DNA of 64,000 nt from Nymphaea colorata (taxonomy: Eukaryota > Streptophyta > Magnoliopsida > Nymphaeales > Nymphaeaceae): NCBI RefSeq assembly GCF_008831285.2, contig NC_045147.1:9084334-9148333 (forward strand), given 5' to 3'. Positions within the stretch are counted from its first letter, which is position 1; the number at the start of each line of letters is the position of its first letter. Shown piece after piece: positions 58,529 through 64,000 of this stretch. The notes beneath the pieces were generated by a model. The model did not search any database, had not been told where the DNA came from, and saw nothing but the letters and a program-made list of their open reading frames with translations. The position numbers and the translations under genes are program-made.

Positions 58529-59250
58529 CTCTCCCTCAAGTTGGGCATACATATCAAACATGCCCAACTTGGATACATTTCTCTCAAATGGAGTTACACT
58601 TAAGGCCTTGGTTAGGACATCAGCAGTTTGGTCTTCAGACTTCATGTAAGGTAGCGTTAATTCCTTAGCATCAATTCTTTCTCTGATGAAGTGACGGTCG
58701 ATCTCCACATGCTTTGTTCGATCATGAAGAACCGGGTTGTTAGCCAAGTTAATTGCAGACTTGTTATCACAATACATCCTCATAGGCCCTTCAATCTCTA
58801 TTCCAATATCTGTCAGTAAGATCTTCAGCCATAACAATTCTGATACCCCAGTAGCCACAGCCCTATATTCAGCCTCTGCACTCGAGCGGGAACACACATC
58901 TTGTCTCTTGCTTCTCCAAACAACTAAATTTCCCCCCAAGTAGACGCAGTATCCTGAAGTAGATCTTCTGGTGTCAACACAGCCTGCCCAGTCTGCATCA
59001 GAATACCCTTCAACTTCAATAGATCTTTGTTGCACATATAGAAGTCCCTTTCCGGGATTCTTCTTCAAGTAGCACAAAATTCTATCTACAGCCTTCAAGT
59101 GCATATCTGTAGGTGCATGCATGAACAGGCTCATCATATTTACAGCAAATGTGATATCAGGTCTAGTCAGAGTGAGATAAATCAGTTTGCCAACTAGACG
59201 TTGATATCTCCCTTTAGCTTCTCCACACAATAGTTCTCCATCTTTGCTAC
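58523..59250 (-). CDS. copia C RNase H and pol C-terminus (5' part cut off)
   Basis: This open frame of about 240 codons starts at the B insertion point (KDGELLCGEAKGRYQRLVG) and covers the RT end plus RNase H: EGYSDADWAGCVDTRRSTSG, SRSSAEAEYRAVATGVSELL, YCDNKSAINLANNPV and KHVEIDRHFIRE carry the usual D, E, D and later Asp/His positions. It ends LTKALSVTPFERNVSKLGMF...LEGEC and a TGA that lies inside the LTR (58523-58525). The frame has no internal stop, so this copy was recently intact. The rest lies beyond element B, outside the window. Confidence 0.9.
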
Positions 59251-59497
59251 TGTTGATAGTTTGTGGGTTTCGGGTCCGGATCCATACCCGACCCGCCTTG
59301 TAGCCCGTTTTGGGCTCTACTTAAGTCTTGTAACCCTAATCCTTAAGTGAATGATTATCTTAAGAGAGAGAGAGTCTGGCTGCTAGTGGGCACCAACTCC
59401 TCCTCATTCGTGGTTTTTTCTCCCTCGTGTTGAGGGTTTTCCACGTTACATCGTGATCATTGTTGCTCTTCGTCTCCTTCTTGTTCGTATTTCTACA
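59251..59497 (+). mobile_element. 5' LTR of copia element B
   Basis: This is a 247-bp LTR starting TGTTGATAGT and ending TTTCTACA, followed directly by the PBS. It contains CGGGTCCGGATCC and the GTGGTTTTTTCTCCC...GTTTTCCACGTTACATC segment shared with element C. It interrupts the pol frame of element C. The adjacent 5 bp (59246-59250) are GCTAC, the predicted target-site duplication. Confidence 0.95.
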
Positions 59498-59509
59498 TGG
59501 TATCAGAGC
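59498..59509 (+). other. PBS of element B (tRNA-iMet)
   Basis: TGGTATCAGAGC immediately follows the LTR. Confidence 0.95.
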
Positions 59510-60130
59510 CGTGAAGTTCCGGCGTTTCTGGTTTGTCTTTTGCCCGTGTTGGAGGAGGATTCGCCTGGCACTGTTCATTGACTCGCCTGGCACTGTTCAT
59601 CGTCTCGCCCGGCCCTGTTCATCGCCCGTGCCCGACGCTCGTGTCCGAGCTTCGCCCGACGCCCGACGCCAGTGCCCAGCACCGCCCTGAGCTTCGTCTG
59701 TCGCCCCGCCGCCGTCTCCGCCCAGCGCCGCCCATGATCAGCGCCGCTCAGGATTCCGCCGTCTCCGCCTAGCGACGACCGGCCCAGCGACGCTCTGCCC
59801 AGCGGCTTTCCTCTCTGTCATCCGGCGCATCGTCCACCGCCGTGTCTTTTTCCGGCGGTCTGCTTCCGCCGGTGCGCCGCTCTGCCTGGTTCCGGCGGTC
59901 TGTTTCCGCCCAGCGCAGCGCCGTTCTGCCTGAGCGGCTGCCTCTCTGTTGTCTGCTCAGTCGCTTCCGCCCAGCGTCGGCCTGCCCAGCGACCCTCTGT
60001 CCAGCAGCGTTCTGCTTCGTTTTGTCCGTTGCCTGCTCTCTGCCTTGTTTTTGGTGTTGTATTGTGTTGTTGCTCCCTGCTGCCCTTGCTGCCTACTGGG
60101 CTTCACCCGTAGCTAGACTGGTCTGTGATT
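59510..60130 (+). other. GC-rich leader of element B
   Basis: This is about 620 bp between PBS and gag start, rich in GCCCAGCG/CGCCTGGCACTGTTCAT repeats and without the gag frame. It is longer than the element A leader. Several short frames are open, which follows from composition. Confidence 0.75.
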
Positions 60131-63100
60131 ATGGCAGCCTCTTCCTCGTCAACCGTCAACACCAATCCCACTGAAATAGGGGCTTTTAGAACTGAGAATG
60201 TTCCCATGCAGGTCATCACTCTTCGCCTCACCAAGGCTAATTATTTCTCGTGGTCGCCTGCTATGACCATGGGGATTGCTGGCCGTGGTCGCATGGCCTA
60301 TATTGATGGGAGCAACCCTGAACCAGCAAGAACAAGTGATGTGTGGCATACTTGGTTTCTTGAGGATAATCAAGTGAAAACTTGGATTGTCAATTCTGTT
60401 TCCGCCGATATTCAGCCCCTTATCCTTCGGAAGAAGACTGCTAGAGACATGTGGGTGGTCCTCGAGCAAATGTATGGCCAAAAGAAGACCGCAATTCGTA
60501 CTTACCAAGTAATGAAGACAGTCTATGGCATTCGACAAGGGACCTCGTCTGTTGCAGAGTACTATGGGGCTTTGAAAGCCAAGTGGGAAGAGCTTGACTA
60601 TCATTCTGATATTCCTTGGCATTGTCCCCATGATCAGGCGCTCTATGTTGCTCATGAATGGGAAAACAGGGTGTTCCTATTTTTAGCAGGTTTAAATGAT
60701 GAGTTTGAAGGTGTTCGAAGCCAGATTTTGAATTCAGGGGAGGTGTCTAGTATTGAAGATGTGTACTCCTGTGTTGAAGCGGAAGAACAGAGAAGGCTTG
60801 TTACACAAGAAGGGAAGAGGGAACTTGTGCCCTATAACGAGAGATCTGCTCTCGTGAGTCGTGGTCCTGGCGGCCCATCTAGGTCTCTTCGCCGGTGCAC
60901 TCACTGCAAGAAGACAGGTCACACTGTGGATTATTGCTGGGATCTTCATCCAGAAAAGAAGGGGAACAGAGGGAGATCTTTGACTGGGAGAACGCCTGTG
61001 TCTGAGGTGCAAGCCACCTCTAGTGGAGAAAAAGTCTCCATTTCTGCTGACCAGCTTCGTGAACTAAGGGCTTATTTGGGCAGGCTCGATGTCAACAAGA
61101 CTGAGACCTCAGAGGGAACTACAGCTAATCATGCTCTTGCAGTTATTGGCAATCAAGGTAACTCTTCTGTGGGGGAATGGATTGTCGATAGTGGTGCTAC
61201 TCATCACATGACAGGTAATCCAAAATTGTTTCATGAGTATAAGTTGTCCTCGGGAAGGGAACATGTTTCTCTTGCAGATGGTTCCTCTACCTGTGTGGCA
61301 GGCGAAGGCACTCTGTCCTTGTTGGACAAATTTCATGTGCAGGGCGCTTTACATGTTCCCCAGTTTCCTTTAAATCTCTTATCAGTCAGTAGACTTACTA
61401 AAGAATTGAATTGTGAACTTATATTCTCTGCCGATCGTTGTGTTTTGCAGGACTTGGTGACAGGGAAGAGGATTGGGATTGGTTTAGCTTCTGATGGATT
61501 ATATCGTCTTCCCATACGTGTGGCTACTGCTCTGTTGACAGCGATCCGCAAGACAGATAAGAGAAGAGAAGATTGTCTTCAGTCTTTTATGTACTGGCAT
61601 GAACGTTTTGGGCATTTACCTTTTGGGATTTTGAAACATTTGTTTCCAGACTTGTGTTCCTCCTTTGATGTGTCTTCCATTTCTTGTGATGTTTGTCAGT
61701 TTGCCAAACATGTGAGGGCTTCGTACCCTCTTTCTTCTAGTTGTGCTAATGAAGCTTTTTCCCTGATTCACTCTGATGTATGGGGACCTTCGGGCATTTA
61801 TACCCGTCAAGGTTTCCAGTATTTTATCACTTTCATTGATGATTTCTCTCGTGCTACATTTATATACTTGTTTAAAGACCGCAGCGAGGTTCCTCGAATC
61901 ATCGAGACATTTATTCTTCTTGTGCATACCCAGTATGGTGCGAATGTTAAAACTTTCAGGTCCGATAATGCCCGTGAGTACATGTGTCGGCCTGTTGAGG
62001 AGTTTCTTAGACAACGGGGGATTGTTCACGAGACATCTTGTAGTTACACCCCCCCTCAAAATGGGGTAGCTGAAAGGAAAAATCGTCAACTTCTTAATGT
62101 CACCAGGGCTCTTTTGTTTCAGAGAAATCTTCCTAAACACTATTGGGGTGATGCAGTTCTTACTAGTGCCTATCTTATTAACCGCATGCCCAGTCGTGTT
62201 TTGAATGGTAGGACTCCCCACTCGTTGCTTCCTGGCAGTCGTCCACCATTTCCTCTTCCTCCTCGTGTTTTTGGTTGTGTATGTTTTATCCATGATCACA
62301 GTCCAAATGTCAAGAAACTTGATCCTAGGTCTATCAAAGGTGTCTTTGTTGGATACTCCCCTACGCAAAAAGGATACAAATGTATTGATCCTATTACTGG
62401 TCGAGCTTATGTTACGAGGGATGTTACCTTCTTGGAACATGCCTCTTACTTTGGTGCGAATCCTCTTCAGGGGGAGCAGTCTGTGGGCAGGGAAGAGTAT
62501 TCTCAGAGACAGGAACTTCAGTTTATAGATTTTTTGGACTACAAGAAAGCAGAATCACTTAATACTGTTGATGTGCCTGAGAAGGAGGAAAGGGGTGACA
62601 ATAGCATTGAGAAGGAAGGCCCTCAGTTGTTTGGACAGTTCTACTCTAGACGAGGTACTCGGACAGAGGTGATGACTTGTGATGTTAGATCTACTTCCAA
62701 TCCCAATGCCACTCCTTCCCTGGATGAACCAAGTCCTATCGAGGAGACCGTGGAGACCCATGATGAGGTTGAAAAGAAGAATGACGATCTTCCCATTGCC
62801 CTGAGAAAGGGTGTCAGGTCATGTACTCAACACCCCATTGGTAATTTTGTTTCTTATTCCAGACTTAGGAAAAATTACAAGTGCTTTGTTTCTACTCTTT
62901 CTTTGGCTGTGATTCCCAGGACTGTCGCTGAAGCTCAAAGTGACTCCAAGTGGGCTGATGCAATGAAAGAAGAAATAGATGCCCTAAGAAGAAACTTGAC
63001 ATGGGAAGTGGTGAAGATTCCTGAAGCCGCTCACCTAGTTGGATCCAAATGGGTGTATACCATCAAGTACAAACCAGATGGGAGTGTTGAAAGATATAAA

Positions 63101-64000
63101 GCTAGACTTGTGGCCAAGGGGTTTAGCCAGAAATATGGAATTGATTACTTGGAAACCTTTGCTCCTGTTGCGAAAATGAAGACTGTGAGGGTGGTTATAT
63201 CCCTAGCTGTGATGAAGGAGTGGAAGATGTATCAACTGGATGTTAAGAATGCATTCCTCAATGGTGACCTCGAAGAAGAAGTATATATGCATATGCCTCC
63301 AGGATATGAAGAACCAAAAATGTGTTGTAAGCTGAAAAAGGCATTGTATGGCCTTAAGCAATCGCCTAGAGCGTGGTTTGAACGACTGAGAAGAGTGATG
63401 ATACGTCATGGATACAAACAAGGAAATGGAGATCACACTCTGTTTGTGAAGAAGAAGGAGAGCAAGGTTACTCTCCTGCTCGTCTACGTAGATGACATGA
63501 TTGTTACTGGAGATGATGAGGAGGAGATTATCAAGCTAAAAGGGTTACTGGCTACTGAATTCGACCTCAAAGATCTTGGCAAACTAAGGTATTTTCTTGG
63601 TATGGAGGTTGCTAGGTCTAGTACTGGTCTTGTACTAAACCAAAGGAAATATACATTAGATCTGCTGGAAGAAACTGGTAAATTGGGATGTAGACCTACT
63701 CCTACCCCTTTTGACACTGGGCACAAGTTGAGTCTTAGAGATGGAGAGCCTCTCTGTGAAGAAGACAAGGGAAGATATCAACGTCTGGTTGGGAAGCTAA
63801 TCTATCTTACCCTCACGAGACCTGATATCACCTTTGCGGTGAATGTTTTGAGCCAATTCATGCATGCGCCAACCGATGCACATCTGAAGGCTGTGGACAG
63901 AGTGCTATGCTACCTGAAGAAAAATCCTGGTAAGGGACTCCTGTATGTGAAACAAGAGACTGTGGAAATCGAGGGCTATTCTGATGCGGATTGGGCAGGT
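60131..64000 (+). CDS. Ty1/copia gag-pol polyprotein of element B, open to window end
   Basis: From ATG 60131 (MAASSSSTVNTNPTEIGAF) I read 1,290 codons without a stop to the last base. Domains in order are: gag; zinc knuckle CTHCKKTGHTVDYC (from 60896); aspartic protease EWIVDSGATHHMTG (Asp at 61187); integrase with WHERFGHLP and CDVCQFAKH (zinc), HSDVWGP, RSDNAREYM and NGVAERKNRQ (D,D,E); reverse transcriptase with VGSKWVYTIKYKPDGS, LDVKNAFLNGDL and the catalytic YVDD at 63484-63495; and the start of RNase H (GYSDADWAG) at the very end. All key catalytic residues seen are intact. Together with the intact LTR, PBS and leader, this suggests a young, possibly active insertion. The remaining RNase H, the 3' LTR and the target-site duplication are beyond the window. 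Confidence 0.95.
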   Translation, partial: MAASSSSTVNTNPTEIGAFRTENVPMQVITLRLTKANYFSWSPAMTMGIAGRGRMAYIDGSNPEPARTSDVWHTWFLEDNQVKTWIVNSVSADIQPLILRKKTARDMWVVLEQMYGQKKTAIRTYQVMKTVYGIRQGTSSVAEYYGALKAKWEELDYHSDIPWHCPHDQALYVAHEWENRVFLFLAGLNDEFEGVRSQILNSGEVSSIEDVYSCVEAEEQRRLVTQEGKRELVPYNERSALVSRGPGGPSRSLRRCTHCKKTGHTVDYCWDLHPEKKGNRGRSLTGRTPVSEVQATSSGEKVSISADQLRELRAYLGRLDVNKTETSEGTTANHALAVIGNQGNSSVGEWIVDSGATHHMTGNPKLFHEYKLSSGREHVSLADGSSTCVAGEGTLSLLDKFHVQGALHVPQFPLNLLSVSRLTKELNCELIFSADRCVLQDLVTGKRIGIGLASDGLYRLPIRVATALLTAIRKTDKRREDCLQSFMYWHERFGHLPFGILKHLFPDLCSSFDVSSISCDVCQFAKHVRASYPLSSSCANEAFSLIHSDVWGPSGIYTRQGFQYFITFIDDFSRATFIYLFKDRSEVPRIIETFILLVHTQYGANVKTFRSDNAREYMCRPVEEFLRQRGIVHETSCSYTPPQNGVAERKNRQLLNVTRALLFQRNLPKHYWGDAVLTSAYLINRMPSRVLNGRTPHSLLPGSRPPFPLPPRVFGCVCFIHDHSPNVKKLDPRSIKGVFVGYSPTQKGYKCIDPITGRAYVTRDVTFLEHASYFGANPLQGEQSVGREEYSQRQELQFIDFLDYKKAESLNTVDVPEKEERGDNSIEKEGPQLFGQFYSRRGTRTEVMTCDVRSTSNPNATPSLDEPSPIEETVETHDEVEKKNDDLPIALRKGVRSCTQHPIGNFVSYSRLRKNYKCFVSTLSLAVIPRTVAEAQSDSKWADAMKEEIDALRRNLTWEVVKIPEAAHLVGSKWVYTIKYKPDGSVERYKARLVAKGFSQKYGIDYLETFAPVAKMKTVRVVISLAVMKEWKMYQLDVKNAFLNGDLEEEVYMHMPPGYEEPKMCCKLKKALYGLKQSPRAWFERLRRVMIRHGYKQGNGDHTLFVKKKESKVTLLLVYVDDMIVTGDDEEEIIKLKGLLATEFDLKDLGKLRYFLGMEVARSSTGLVLNQRKYTLDLLEETGKLGCRPTPTPFDTGHKLSLRDGEPLCEEDKGRYQRLVGKLIYLTLTRPDITFAVNVLSQFMHAPTDAHLKAVDRVLCYLKKNPGKGLLYVKQETVEIEGYSDADWAG

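Noticed and set aside
61616-62440. 274-codon open frame on the minus strand
   Set aside because: It is antisense to the integrase part of the element B polyprotein and has no domain. It is a composition shadow of the real frame.

Overview
This is nuclear DNA from a flowering plant. It is AT-rich with long gene-poor stretches, short exons separated by GT..AG introns, Ty1/copia and Ty3/gypsy LTR retrotransposons primed from the initiator methionine tRNA, L1-type LINEs with the plant DUF4283-style ORF1, small hAT-like elements, and many (CT)n/(TA)n microsatellites. Nothing in it identifies the species. I see no bacterial operons, CRISPR array, tRNA or rRNA.

One host gene is well supported. It lies on the minus strand at 41215-49557 and encodes a HESO1-like nucleotidyltransferase (non-canonical poly(A) polymerase / terminal uridylyltransferase family). 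I reconstructed six exons by joining coding blocks at matching splice sites with compatible phases. They give about 526 contiguous residues: the third catalytic Asp region, the helical core, the PAP-associated domain and a Gly/Ser/His/Pro-rich tail. The first part of the catalytic domain, with the usual DxD motif, is missing and should lie further upstream. The largest intron (44962-49372) carries a LINE ORF1 fragment.

Layout from left to right: intergenic DNA with one clean hAT-type MITE (2691-3027); a possible small minus-strand exon near 5 kb (weak); a decayed copia element (7.8-10.6 kb) with a second MITE inside it; a cluster of GTATCGTACGATAC palindromes (14.5 kb); a minus-strand copia relic lacking RT/RNase H (15.1-17.5 kb) with its LTR and PBS; another decayed copia (19.8-23.2 kb); a long empty stretch (23.2-30.5 kb); a decayed minus-strand LINE (30.6-35.1 kb); a GC-rich island (36.8-37.6 kb) and a GC-moderate block that may be organellar (37.6-38.4 kb); a copia gag fragment (39-39.9 kb); the HESO1-like gene; a composite of tandem and inverted TA-rich repeats around a copia scrap (51-52.9 kb); and finally a nest of LTR elements from 53.4 kb to the window end.

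The nest is the most striking structure. A gypsy element (minus) is cut by copia element A (plus), which is cut by copia element C (minus), which is cut by copia element B (plus). A, B and C are the same family. B, the youngest, has a complete 5' LTR, a PBS and a gag-pol frame with no stop from 60131 to the last base, so it may be a recent, intact insertion. I did not find a new defence, signalling or metabolic system. The unusual content is the transposon architecture and its relation to the small-RNA-tailing gene.
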